A stretch of 64,000 bases of DNA from Labia minor. Taxonomy: Eukaryota; Arthropoda; Insecta; Dermaptera; Spongiphoridae. Location: assembly GCA_963082975.1 (NCBI GenBank), contig OY720346.1, forward strand, positions 41,691,787 to 41,755,786, given 5' to 3'. The translations under genes were made by a program, and so were the position numbers. The notes under the pieces were generated by a model that did not search any database, was not told the origin of the DNA, and saw only the letters and a list, made by a program, of their open reading frames with translations. This document shows, one piece after another, positions 34,933 to 46,731 of the stretch. The first letter of the stretch is position 1. Each line of letters begins with the position of its first letter.

Positions 34933-36890
34933 TGGATTTGATATGGAAAATAATTGATTATAATGATTCATGAAAAAGGAACTTTCCAATGGCGAAAACC
35001 GAATCAAAACGCTAGAAATGGCGTGTGAAATTTACCAAAAGTCTCATCCGCTTGTAATGCAAATCCAAATTAGGATTTGCAGAATGTATAAATTAATTTT
35101 AAATAAAATCAATTTTAAATTAGATATATTTAAAAACACTACAAATTTCTCCAATAGATAATGGAGGCTCAATCTTGCATAGTGGTCAGCGGATGGCGAT
35201 AGAATGAGAGAGAGGGTTGTATGTTGATGTCTGAGGTAAATTTCAAAAATAAAGAGTGGGGGTACGATTCGAAAGTGCCAACATCGGAAAATTCCTTTTG
35301 CATCCCTTATTTTTCTTTTTAAAAAATTACAATAATTAAATCAAATTTTCTTTTTGATATTTTGTTTACATAAATATCTATTAATAATATATACAATATA
35401 TATTTTTTTTTAAATTAAAAATTATGAAGGAAGGGGGTGGCAAATTTAAAATTTGCTAACAAATGTTGGAGCCATGCGCAAACAAATATATATACATATA
35501 CAATATTTGCTAGTATAATAAGATAAGATAAAATAATAATAGAAAAATATGTGTTAATTAAATTTAAAAAAAAACTTAATTATATCATATTTAACTATAA
35601 AATTCAATTTAATTATCTATAATAATTTTGATAAATGATCTACAAAAAAAAATTTCATTGTTTCTATAATATGTTTTTAAGATAATGAAAGTTGCTTTTA
35701 AACTTTATGCTAAATAATAATTATTTTGTTCACTTTCCCTCTTCTTTGGTTATATTTATTAGTATTAATATTTAATCTCTCTTTTCTAATATTCCTATAA
35801 ATTTGCAGAAGAAGAATAATTTTGAATGGTTATCTTTTGGTAACCAGTTGTTAGATGAGTACTCTCTCTATCTGGGGTAAACCATCACAATGTCTATTCT
35901 ACGACCAGAGACCCTTTTAACTCTTCTGCATTTCCATACTCTTAAATGTTTAAACAAACTAATTAAGAGACGTGCTATCTCAAGAAACTATCAAATGGCT
36001 TTTATACACAAAAGCTCGTGATTATGTTAATCCATCATCCTAGATTTTACTACCTTCACTTCTCCCACTCCTTATCTTTATCAAAGAATAATTGCAGAAT
36101 TTTAAAATAAAATATATCTATTGATATATATATATATATATATATAAACAAATTCTCCCAGTTAAGTTAACCATAGAGTTCGATCTGTGTTTTCCCCTAC
36201 CCATTTAACCGAGCAAAAAAAAGAAAGAAAGCGAACAAATACTAATTATGTAAATTTATTTTGTCATTATATTGAATTATTATTCAATTAAAATGTCTTA
36301 AAGTATTTCAATTTATAAATTATTTTTAACTTAATAAAAACACGAGAGGGGAGGTTGATAATTCATGGATTTTTCCCGCTCATCTCCTTTACTTTTTCAT
36401 TTTTTTTTTATATCAACACAGTTTTAATTGAAAATAATAAAACTTTTTGTAGTCCAAATAACATTTTCAACTTTTAACTTATTTTATAATGTAAATGAAA
36501 AATTAAGGTATGAATAATTAGAAGTAAAATAGAGGGGTTTGTGGAGGGGGAGGTAATGAATGTACAGGAGAGATGAATTGATGATTGATTACATTATATT
36601 TATTATATATATTATAATATATAAGGAGTATTCAGTACATGTTTAATCTTAATTTAGATATGTATATATAATAAAATGAAAAAGTAAATATGAAATAATT
36701 AAACTTTTATTGTCAATGAGAACTCCCAGGGAAGGGGATATCTCCTTAAAAGTGCACCTGTCCTCACTTGAGCTCATTATTTTACTATTCTAGAGCTTGT
36801 AATTTAACACAATTCTTATTTGACAATTTCTCTGTATCTATGGCCCAATCTCAACCCTCCCATGACTGGAAAATCTGGAACCCATATAGG
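34933..36890. other. AT-rich intergenic
   Basis: No gene is recognised. More complex patches lie at 35,160-35,310 (TAGTGGTCAGCGGATGGCG, weakly tRNA-like but unsupported), 35,820-36,080 and 36,720-36,890. (TA)n at about 36127-36146. Confidence 0.4.
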
Positions 36891-37012
36891 TATAGAGTAG
36901 GAAAAATGTTAACACTATGAGGGCACTGTTGTCGGGCAAACTGATTGAGGAAGTCCATTGCCATTGCCCGGCCAACGTGCCCTCATAGTGATAACATTTT
37001 TCCATCACTATA
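36891..37012. repeat. Short foldback (MITE-like), immediately beside a mariner
   Basis: GGAAAAATGTTAACACTATG at 36,900 is mirrored by CATAGTGATAACATTTTTCC at 36,985. The stem continues through AGGGCAC and GGGCAA towards a short loop. About 120 bp in all. It ends a few bases before the mariner at 37,019. Confidence 0.8.
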
Positions 37013-37018
37013 CATACC

Positions 37019-37905
37019 TACGAGGTATGTTAAAAAGAAAAGGTGAATTTTTAATTTTCCCGGGCTGTGTACATTCGATTACCGATTTTTTTTTCATATG
37101 TTTTTACAGATATGTTTCTCATAATATGTTGACATCTGCCATTTTGGATTAGTAGTTTTTTTTTGAAAAATTTAGTCACGTTTTTGTGTTCTTCGATTTT
37201 TTACTTAAAGCAAAATGGATCAAAGAATCTGTATTAAATTTTGCGTTAAAAATAGTACAAAGTACTCCAACGAACTTAAAAAGTTGACTGTGGTATTAGG
37301 CGAATCTACTTTGTCTCAAAAAAAATGTTTATAAATGGTACACGCGCTTTACAGAAGTCCTAGAAGAGCCGAAAAAACACATCAAGTTCGATCAAATGTG
37401 ATGGTTTTGCTGATTATTTTCTTCGATTACAATGGCGTGGGGCATCATGAGTTCTTGTTAACAGGTCGTACTGTTAATAAGAAATACTACAAGGAAGTTA
37501 TGCAACGTTTGCGTAAAGCAATACGGCTCAAATGATCGGAATTGTGGAAAAACAAATCATGGATTATGTATCACGGTAATGCACCAGCTCATACATCATT
37601 GCTTGTTCGTGATTTTTTGGCCAAAAACAACACCGTATTCACCATATTTGGCATCTTGCGACTTTTTCTTTTCCCAAAACTGAAGAGACCAATGAAAGGA
37701 AAGCATTTTGCCACAATTGATAAGATATAGTCGGAATTGAAGAAAGAGCTGATGGCCATACCGAAAACCGCATTTCAGAAGCGCTGGCATAAGTGCATTA
37801 TATCTGAGGGGAATTACTTTGAAGGGGACAAAATGAATATTGTTGAATAAATTAATACTTTTCGAAATAATTCAAAATTCACCTTTTCTTTTGAACAACC
37901 TCTTA
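37019..37905 (+). mobile_element. Internally deleted mariner element, family 3
   Basis: The inverted ends ACGAGGTATGTTAAAAAGAA and the mirror of TTCTTTTGAACAACCTCTTA share AAAGAAAAGGTGAATTTT and are flanked by TA. Length 0.89 kb against about 1.3 kb for the family, with transposase fragments inside. Confidence 0.85.
37214..37850 (+). pseudogene. Mariner transposase remnant, family 3
   Basis: Begins with an ATG (MDQRICIKFCVKNS) matching mariner N-termini, then LGESTLSQKK. A deletion removes the rest of the DNA-binding region and the first catalytic Asp, resuming near FDYNGVGHHEFLLTGRTVNK. The second catalytic block reads MYHGNAPAHTSLL, with Gly where Asp is expected. The third block is deleted before LFPKLKRPMKGKHFATI. 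Three reading frames and a stop are involved, so it is inactive. Confidence 0.85.
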
Positions 37906-38299
37906 CATACACTTATAAAGCTACTTAATATACTTGACTATAAATTTTACATACATGTTTTATGTCCTTTTATTGGAAATCAGTGAATATAATAATATAA
38001 AAAAGCTCATTTTTCTAATATTGGCAAATGTTTAACTTATAGACAATAGTTAAACATTTATAAAAAAAAAGTTTCTCGAGAATAAAATAAATTCTTTCTC
38101 GTTAAACAAATCAACAAACCAGCAAGATTATTTATTATTTTTGAAGGATAAGAAAGTATATGTAATATATATAAATTTCAAACAATCAAATATTTAAAAG
38201 ATAGTAATTCTCAATAACAATCTATTACAATGTTGTATAAATTATTTCAAGTAAAATTATTATTATTTATTACAAGCTGATCAGAGCGCCGCCCCCTGA
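37906..38299. other. AT-rich spacer
   Basis: AT-rich sequence between a mariner and a LINE remnant. Nothing is recognised. Confidence 0.4.
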
Positions 38300-38530
38300 A
38301 CCCCCCCCCCCCCCGAGTGTCCCTATTCTGAGCTATAACCATCTAACTCCTACCCTATCCTATCTCTCTCACGTTCCTTCCTACATTGTCCACCCTGTTC
38401 ACAATTGGTCGGGCGTTTTCCAATCGAACTCCCACCAATATATTTTCCTCTCCCATGCTAGCCATGTGCCCTGTCGGCCCCAGCCTTCTCTATTTTATGA
38501 CCTATAATTTAATAATTTTGATCCCCTTTG
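38300..38530 (-). pseudogene. LINE RT remnant beside a poly-C tract
   Basis: GTGTCCCTATTCTGAGC, CTCCTACCCTATCC, GGGCGTTTTCCAATCG and GCTAGCCATGTGCCCTGTC follow the segment order of the 1.63-1.86 kb remnant in the same orientation, with several deletions. It begins directly after a run of 14 C at 38301-38314. Confidence 0.7.
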
Positions 38531-39109
38531 ATAATAATTTCCCGATTGCAACCTCGATTTAAATTCTTTGCAAATATTATTCTCTCTGATACTAATTATT
38601 TTGTCTTATCACTATTAATTTCAAACCCCATCAATTTTCCTGCCTCGATTAATTTTTTTATGCTACTTTAAATCTTATTAATTTATTTAAAAAAAAATCA
38701 GAGTAAACAAAATAAAAATAAAATATAAAATTAGCATAACACTAAACTACTATAAAAATAATATTAAAAAATATATTATATATTAAAATCTTACGTGAAA
38801 ATCCAATTATGAGATCAAATTTTCTTAATTAAAATAATTTACTCACATAATCTTAAAAATTAATAGTATTAAATTATAGCCGTAATGTGAATGTTTTCAA
38901 AGTTTAAAAGGCCAATAAGATCAATTGAGATATTGTAAATATCAATAGATATATAAAAAGATTTTTATCTGCACATTGCTCAGAATTTAAATTACCGCCA
39001 AATTATCGCCACCAGCGCCTCTATGATCTAGTATGGTAACTAAACTATTTTTAATTAATTATTGTTTATAATTTTTTTAAAATTTTTCTAATTAAAAAAT
39101 CGAAAATCG
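38531..39109. other. AT-rich intergenic
   Basis: Nothing recognised beyond weak continuation of LINE-like words up to about 38,670. Confidence 0.35.
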
Positions 39110-39262
39110 GGCTTCGAGGTCTGGTGGCCAGCCCCTTTGTGCTTCCGTGTAAAAAATTCCAGGTCCCTGCGTGCGATAGTTTTTGCTGGAGAGCTCGGTC
39201 AAACAAACACACAGACAAACAGACAGACACATTACACTTGCTTTTATTATTATAGATTGTAT
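39110..39262. repeat. Unclassified retroelement-like 3' end
   Basis: A complex block (GGTCCCTGCGTGCGATAG, GCTGGAGAGCTCGGTC) runs into a CAAACA/CAGA tandem tract and ends in CTTTTATTATTATAGATT. This layout resembles the 3' ends of some insect non-LTR or Helentron-type repeats. Only one copy is in the window, so the class is uncertain. Confidence 0.3.
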
Positions 39263-40513
39263 AAGTAATATATGTTTAATATTATCATATTTTACTTTTA
39301 ATTGTACAAATAGGTATAAATTAATCCAAAACGATTAATTCAGTTTGGAAATTACTTTTAATAACTCATCTACTGAAACATTATTGTTATTTATATGTAT
39401 ATAATAAAATTCGAAAATATTATTTATTTATTAATATGTATTTGAACTTTATGATTAAATTTTAGTTAGTATTAAGTAGTTAAAACTATTTTAAATATAT
39501 ATATATATATACAATTGCTCAATGCTTTGTCATTATTATTTAATTTATAATTTCAAATTGACAATTATGTTTGGTTCTATTATAACATATCTACTTAAGT
39601 ATTTTAAATGGATATATAAAATAAAATAAATCTTATCCTTTGAGAACTTAATAATAATAAGTAAGTCTAATAAATTAACAAAATACTGTGGTATTTTAGG
39701 TTTTTTTTTTATGTTTATGCCATGATCTTAATATTTCATTAACGAAAAGCCTCTTTTGCGTCAGAACGAAAGAGCTCCATTTATAAACAAGCAAGCAACC
39801 AAATTAAATATCCACCATTTTTTTCTTTTTCTTCGTTATTCCTTCATCATTGTATATGTGAATGTATGCGTGTTCTGTTTAAGACTCTCGTATATATCAT
39901 GACACAGTAGAGAAAATGGAAGTGGAAGAGGAGGGGACCTGGTGAATATGCTGTTCCCGTATAAAAGTCTATATAGGATAGTAGAAAATTTATAAAAATG
40001 CATGATGATGTTTAAAAAGGATCTTGGATATAAATGTCATAAAATAAAAGATATTGGACGACATAATTTAAAACATATATATATATGCATTGCTAGTAAA
40101 ATCCAACATTTCAGGAAGAAATACGAGAATGTCAAAAGAAAATTATTAAAGTATTAAGTATAAAAAACACAAAAACACAAATAAATACATATGTTTATTG
40201 CAATGCAACTATATAATGTTTTTTAACTCTGATATACAACCGTTGAATATACCTACATTATATTATATTTCAGTTTTATATTAAAAAAATAATAATGGGA
40301 TATTAAGTAAGTATTTAATTTTTTTTAAATTGTTTTCTATAAAGGTTAAATAACTAAATTTATGTTTTTTTTAATTAACCAAACAAAAACATTTGAATTT
40401 TTTTAGGATTATATGCCATCATCACTTTAAGTAATTTATTTAACTGAATGATCTCCAAGAACTTTTCTAACCACCTTAATATATCCTAAATAGCCTCCAA
40501 AATAGGTGACCAG
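39263..40513. other. AT-rich intergenic
   Basis: No gene is recognised. A patch at 39,720-39,970 is more complex (CGAAAAGCCTCTTTTGCGTC) and may be a conserved element. A CAAAAACACAAATA tract lies near 40,170. Confidence 0.35.
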
Positions 40514-40808
40514 CAGTGATTCCCAAAGTGGGCGCTACCGCCCCCATGTGAGTGCTGCAGCGAATCAGGGGGGCGGTGATGGCCACAGGTGCACTTAGGG
40601 AAAATTAGTTGTATATTACTTTTCTATTTTGAGATCAATAAATTGATTCATAAATTTAATGTTTCTAATTTATAATATTTTGCGAATAGGTACATTTATC
40701 TTTCTGTTTAATTGTTATTAAAATTAAAAAAAGTTAATTTCCAGGGGACGATGAGTAAATGTTTTTCGGGAATGGGGGCGCTTAGCCAAATAAGGTTGTG
40801 AACCGCTG
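40514..40808. mobile_element. hAT miniature element
   Basis: The ends CAGTGATTCCCAAAGTGG and ...GTTGTGAACCGCTG are inverted with mismatches. The flanks GTGACCAG and ATGTACAG agree at five of eight positions, so the duplication is decayed. It contains GGGCGCTACCGCCCCC near one end. About 295 bp, non-coding. Confidence 0.65.
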
Positions 40809-41159
40809 ATGTACAGGATGAAAGACGATGAATGATAAATCAGTGATGATATTTTAACTTTTTTTTTTTTTGTTTTTATAATATCTATATAAGATTAGTT
40901 GCAAATGAAAAGTTTAAATTCAATTTATAAAATTATAATGATTATCAATCATATTACTGTTGATGTTCTTTATCTAAAATCTAAACAATATTTAATTTTT
41001 AATTTCTTTTACATTAGAAAGCTATATATATATTAAAGTATTAAGAGAGTTATAGAGAAAAAAAGCTACTAATCCAATTTTGTGTAGAATTAAATCTTTT
41101 CACCGTTGCGCTTCAAAGAAAAGTATTTTTATTCTGTGGTTTCGTGAAAGCTAATTAAT

Positions 41160-42060
41160 TACACTCTCCCTAAGTGCCAAGCTTCATTTAAAACCGAATC
41201 ATGGCGAGAGTTTGTCCAAAAGTAAACATTCGCACTTAAGTTTCCCTCCCTCATTCTAATTCAATTACAGACTAAAGGTTGGAATGGGAACAGGAGGATG
41301 GTGAACATATAACAAATAGAAAAACAAATACTGCACAAAATAAAAATAGTTTCAATTCTTTCAATTTGCAATTCAATTTATTATCTAATGTCTTGATTTT
41401 TTTTTCATTAAATGCTCTTTAATGTTAATGTTTATTTTGGCAAACATTGAATAGTGCATCTCCTCCTTTGTCCTCCTTCCCACTCTCAAACATTTCCCTC
41501 GTTGCTCTCCCCTTTCACCATGAAATGTCAACACCGTAATCGTCTCATTTGCATATTCGATTACACCAAGCGTTTGTTTTTAATAACAGCCGTATAGGAT
41601 GGGTGCTAATCTTACTGTTCCAATCTCTCTATCGAGGAAGAGTGCGGGGGTGGTGACACTTACACCATGCATACTAAATGCTTGCTTTGCTCTCACTCAC
41701 AAAAGCATCTATCAAACTCGCGTTTGAGTTAATCGGCTGTTTATTCGCGCCACGGAATGATGGAAGACGTTCGGTGTTATCTATTCGCCCATTTTTATTT
41801 TCGTGTGTTTATATGCGCACACTTCCACTTTGAATCAACGTCATCCCCTTGCACGTCCTTCCACACCTACCCTCTCCACCTAAAACCTTAGCACACGCTC
41901 TGTTTATCTTAGGTAATTGGTAACAGCTGTTAATATTAAATCCGGAGGTAACCGCGTGGCAATTATCTCCAGAGCCGGTGAAATTTCCACTCCTTTGAAC
42001 TTGGAATATTCACGGATGCTAGTTGAAAATCCATCCTTTTCAAGCTATAAATAAATCACT
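41160..42060. other. Large higher-GC unique island, best candidate for conserved regulatory DNA
   Basis: The longest stretch of complex, non-repetitive, non-TE sequence in the window, sharpest over 41,440-42,030. It holds a POU octamer-like ATTTGCAT, homeodomain-type TAATTGG and CGATTAC words, a CAGCTG E-box, and GGAGGTAACCGCGTGGC. No long open frame on either strand. It is bordered by AT-rich DNA. I infer a developmental enhancer or a cluster of conserved elements; a 5' untranslated exon is possible. Confidence 0.4.
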
Positions 42061-42805
42061 TTATCAATTTCATATTCAATTTCGGCTGTAATTGAAACCA
42101 ATAAGGGAGAAAAATAAATTAAAAGATTAAAGATGAATGAAATAAAACAGCAAAAGGGTAAGAATTTCATGGGGGAAGATATTCAGATCATAATTAAATC
42201 ATTTCCGATTAATATTGTTTAATTGGAATTTCTTCTCCTTTATTATCTGATAGATAGTAATTTTGTTGATCTCGAATACCACACCTTCATACTGACAGCA
42301 ATTCATGACGGAGTATAAAATACTGTTTACTAGTGTTTGTTCCACACTCCAGGTATCTCTACGACTCTCATAAACAAACATGATTATCAGATTACTTGGC
42401 ACTCTCACACTGAACCCGATTCATGATACAGAGAATCCATAAACAAACACGAGTGTCACAGTGTACTTGCTCCATAAACAAACATGATTATGAATATGAT
42501 CAAGGATCATCAATTGAGAACGCTTTAAGATATCATTCTGTTTCAATTATCATCAAAGCAATTGCTTAATGTTTTTATTTTCTAATGAATAATTATCAGA
42601 ACAGTAATCTACGATTTGAGTACATTTGTGTTAATCTAAGAGTAAGAAGTTTAGTTCAAAGAATAAAAATCAAATTCTAGTACAAATACTCGAAGAATTC
42701 AGAGTGCTTGGCTTTTATTATTATCATTTATTACAGGAATTTTAAGAGTCAAAATTGATTAAATTTAAAATTTTTGATAACTTTTACATAAAAGTTATAA
42801 ACAAT

Positions 42806-43430
42806 TTTTAATCATGTGAAAAACTATCAAACATATATCTTTATTTTTACGGTCAGTTTAGAGGAAAAAAATTGAAAACGTGGTAGGTAATAACCCTCTT
42901 CCGGATGAGCTACATTTCTCAAACAAAAACTAAGAATTTTGAATAATGCCCGTGTACCAAATTTCATTATTCTAGCTCAGTGATTCTCAGTCTCTTTTTT
43001 ACTGTGGCACACTTTTAACGGTTAAAAAATTTGGCGGCACACAAAGAAAAAGATAAGTGTAAAACTTATTTACTTATTTACCATATTGAAAAAATTGAAA
43101 AAAGTCGAAAATGTTTAAGAGCCTGATCGCAAAAACATTTTACCTTTTTTTTACATACATATAAAATAAATAAGTACTTTTTCTTAATTTGAACTTTACA
43201 TTTGTAAAATTTGGCGGCACATTTTAAAAATCTAGTGACACAGTTGTTGAGAATCACTGTTCTAGCTCTTCTACTTTTTGAGTATCTTGTCTTCATACAC
43301 ACACCCACACATGCTGACATTTTTCTCAACCTTAGTGAAAATAACTCAGGGACCTTCAAAACGTATAAAAACATCAAAATCTCGAAATCGAAAATTTTCG
43401 TGATCGCAATACTATCTCGCCAGAGATAGT
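42806..43430 (-). mobile_element. Family A Helentron-like element, copy 5, 3'-truncated, interrupted by hAT
   Basis: In minus orientation its 5' palindrome ACTATCTCTGGCGAGATAGT lies at 43411-43430, with the complete family A stem. The body is readable (CAAAACGTATAAAAACATC, a CA-rich tract at about 43,297-43,311) until a hAT miniature element interrupts it at 42978-43259. It then continues to about 42,806, where similarity stops. The AT-rich 3' tail and 3' hairpin are missing. Confidence 0.75.
42978..43259. mobile_element. hAT miniature element inserted in family A
   Basis: The ends CAGTGATTCTCAG and ...TTGAGAATCACTG are nearly perfect inverted repeats. They are flanked by a perfect 8-bp duplication TTCTAGCT at 42970-42977 and 43260-43267. 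282 bp, non-coding. It contains TTGGCGGCACA near both ends and the shared core ATTGAAAAAATTGAAAAAAG and CGAAAATGTT. Confidence 0.92.
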
Positions 43431-44419
43431 AAAAAAGGACATTTAATAAATAATGGAATATAATTTTTTTAATGAAAAAATAATTATATTAATAATTGAT
43501 TATTTTAAAGTTTCGATCAAAATTGATGAGTATTCTGGCAGTAATTTTTTCAGTACATAAAATACAAATCAAGTTACGTTCGACACATCCGTATTTCTCC
43601 GATAACACATCTTCTAATATTTTATTTCTTAGATTTGCTTTATTCTGGGTAATATAATTAAATTATTATTATATATCAACACATACTTCGTTACTGTGGT
43701 TTACGCTCCTTTGCTAGACGTGCAACTTCAACACTGCCACTGTAATAGAGATAATATTATGTTTTAGGTCCTTACTCATATACCTACTTGGTTGGTTTGA
43801 TTGGATATTGAATATCATTTTCAACTACCGATTTTTTAATCGTTTTGATGTTTTGTTGTTTTTAGGTAGGGGCACAAAATTTATACAAGTTCCTTTCACC
43901 AAACATAATAACTCATAACAAATTCGAAAAGGTCTTCTCTCCTGTTTTGGTTTAAGTTATTTAATCAAATTACTTGGCTCAAATACTCCTTTTCCCTTTA
44001 CTTAATTAACCAAATATACATATACCAGGGGCAGAAAATTAGGAGGGTGAGGAGGGGGGGGGAAAGATTGGTGGGCGTTGAATGTAATTTGCTTGAAGCC
44101 AATGACGCTAACCCTTTGTCTTTATACATTCTTCTGTTATCATGAAAAAATTTAAAAAATAACTTCTAGGCATAATAATTAATTAAACACAAAGAATTTC
44201 ATTTTATGCTATTAAATTAAAAAAAAAATTACGCTTTCGAAATTTAGAAGAGATATTTAATAAGTAAATGAAAGATGTAAGTTGAAAGGTGTAATGAACA
44301 TTTTAATTTAGAATGAATTTTATTAAATTGTTGTAAAATAATTTAAATTAGCCTGAATAAAAAAAAAGTAGGAGATTATTTAAAATTATTCCTATAAAAT
44401 ATACACTTGTTTTTTTTTT

Positions 44420-44453
44420 ACCGACCGACGATAGTAAGGGAGGTATTGTTTTA
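44420..44453 (+). mobile_element. Family B 5'-end fragment
   Basis: ACCGACCGACG and the following GATAGTAAGGGAGGTATTG match the first 34 bp of family B exactly and then stop abruptly in AT-rich DNA. No 3' end is nearby. Confidence 0.75.
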
Positions 44454-44636
44454 TTTTAATTGTAAATAAGTGAATATTTAATATAAATATAAATTATTAA
44501 AATATAAGCATATGGGAATTTTTCTTACAAATGGAATAATAAAAAAAGGATTTATAAAATAATTAGCGAGGAAAGAAAATTTATAAGACATTTTAAACAT
44601 ATTTAATTCTTATATAATAAACATATGCTTTTTTTA

Positions 44637-45199
44637 TTATCTTGCCAGAGATAGTATTGCGATCACGAAAATTTTCGATGACGAGATTTTGATGTTTTTA
44701 TACGTTTTGAAGGTCCCTGAGTCATTTTCACTAAGGTTGAGAAAAATGTCTGTGTGTGTGTGTGTATGTAGACAAGATTACACAAAAACGGTTTGAGCTA
44801 GAATAATGAAATTCGGTATACTGGCATTATTCAAAATTCGTAATTTTCTATCAACTTTTGAGAAATGTAGCTCAACCGGAAGAGGGTCATTACCTACCAC
44901 GTTTTGATTTTTTTTCCTTCTAAGTTACCGTAAAATTGAAGATATGTTTGATAATTTTTCACATGATTAAAAATGGAATTTCAGCTTGATTGAAAGGCTG
45001 AAAGTACCGAAATTAATTTTTTAACACTGCAAATCACGTGTCGTGGTGCCTTCAACAAAGAGTCAAACAAGGGCTGGTTTAATAAATATTATTTATTGAT
45101 TTTAATTTATAATTTAATTAATTAAATTTAATTTAAATATAATATATGTCTTAATTAATCCAAATCAAATTTGCGAGATAGTCGAGTGGAGAAATCACA
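44637..45199 (+). mobile_element. Family A Helentron-like element, copy 6
   Basis: Starts with the 5' palindrome, carrying a TTATCTTGCCAGAGATAGTA variant. A (GT)n tract lies at about 44752-44765. It ends GCGAGATAGTCGAGTGGAG at 45173-45191, with the last hairpin arm changed. The body carries GCATTATTCAAAATTCGTA and the AT-rich tail. Confidence 0.75.
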
Positions 45200-46070
45200 T
45201 ATTTCGTTTTTCCTGTTTTTTTGCTTCTGATGGACTATTTTAATCAAATTTCAAAATTTTATAAAGATTTTATCTTCGATTTTATGTATTTTAAATAAAA
45301 TAATTTTTTTTTTTAAATAAGATATAATGGACTTAATAATCACATTTGCAGTAAATATTAAAAGGATACTAATATTTGATTAGATTATTTTATTTTTATT
45401 TTTATTTTAAAACAAATGAAATTTCTACAATTGTTCTGACATGAACAAGAGGTTAGTTAAAAAAAAACATTTGTTTGTTTTTGTCATTTTTTTTTACCAT
45501 ACTCCAGTTTTTCTCATTCGCCCTTACGTTAGTACAACTCTTCAAAAAACATAAAAAGTGCTCTCTACTTTTTTTTTCTTTTGAGACATTAAAATGACAA
45601 ATTACTTTAGAATTATAGCGAATATTAATTGTAGGCTTAACTCAGTATCTGGAGACTATACTAGACGCATATGCATTAATGACAGAGGTTTTATAAAGTA
45701 ATAAATCCAAATAACACCTTGTCCTGGCAATTTTATAAACTCTCGCACTTTTGTTAGTACAAATATACTAGTATACTGTTTACACACTAACGCATATATA
45801 GAATAGAATAAAATCAATTTAATTTGGTTTTTTCTCCAAAGAGGGATCTATTTTCATTTTTTGGTTTCTGCTAGAACGAGGGTTCGCCATTATAATTCTA
45901 TTCTTCCTTTATTTCAGTTATCATTGAAAAATCAATAAAAATCTCACTTATTTATTTTTCATTTGTATGCTTCTACTCAAAATATATTCCTTATAGTACT
46001 TATTCAGGTAAACGCATTTTCGTGGATTTGGATAATACTTTACCAGTGGGCTCCTTTTGCAATTCCAAAT
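45200..46070. other. Intergenic, small complex patch at 45,620-45,760
   Basis: The patch contains GCATATGCATTAATGACAG and ACACCTTGTCCTGGCAA, unlike the AT-rich flanks. It may be a conserved element. No gene is recognised. Confidence 0.3.
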
Positions 46071-46335
46071 AAATTTTTCTTATGAAATTTTTTTGGACCT
46101 CTTTCAATTTACGAGGTAAAAATTATTAAAATTTGCAAATAAATCCATTGATACCGAACTTAGAAAAACCTAAAATTAGTGATTAAGTGAATAATTAATG
46201 AATTAGTCAATAAAACATTACTTAATGGCACATTTCGACGTTCATAACTAATCTTTCAAACTTAAAAAATCTTTATTTTAATCATTTTTATCTCGTAAAT
46301 TAGAAAAGGCCCGAAAGAATTTTATAAGAAAAGTT
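46071..46335. repeat. Foldback element, arms about 62 bp
   Basis: 46071-46132 is matched in inverted orientation by 46271-46335 with scattered mismatches (for example TTTACGAGGTAAAAAT against ATTTTTATCTCGTAAA). Spacer about 140 bp. Non-coding. Confidence 0.65.
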
Positions 46336-46440
46336 TATATACAATATATTCCTTTCATAGTTTCTTCCATTATCCATTTCATTAAATATGCTTTTTTTCC
46401 TTATTCAATCCTATCCTTTTCTAGTCCAAATTTATCTTAT

Positions 46441-46731
46441 CTAGTTTTCCATTTGATCAAAAATTGTATAAAACTGCTATATATAGAATTTCAGTTTGAT
46501 TGAATCTCTGAAAGTACCCGAATTAATGTTTTAACACTGCAAATCACGCGCCAGCACGTGACGTGGTGCCATCAACAAAGAGTCAAACACGCCCTGGATT
46601 AAACTATAAATATTATTTATTAATTTTAATTTATAATTTAATTAATTAAATTTAATTTAAATATAATATACCTATGTTAATAATCCAATTCAAATTTGTG
46701 AGTTAGTCGAGTGGAGACACTCCAGATTTTT
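46441..46731 (+). mobile_element. Family A Helentron-like element, copy 7, 3' half only
   Basis: It begins within the body (CATTTGATCAAAAATTG) and ends with GTGAGTTAGTC and the intact 3' hairpin GAGTG-GAGA-CACTC then CAGATTTTT. The 5' palindrome and microsatellite are absent. Confidence 0.75.

Noticed and set aside
35160-35290. tRNA-like TAGTGGTCAGCGG followed by GTACGATTCGAAA
   Set aside because: Spacing of about 95 bp does not fit A and B boxes. Left as unassigned.
43078-43377. 99-codon minus-strand frame crossing 43.2 kb
   Set aside because: It spans the junction of the hAT miniature element and family A, both non-coding.
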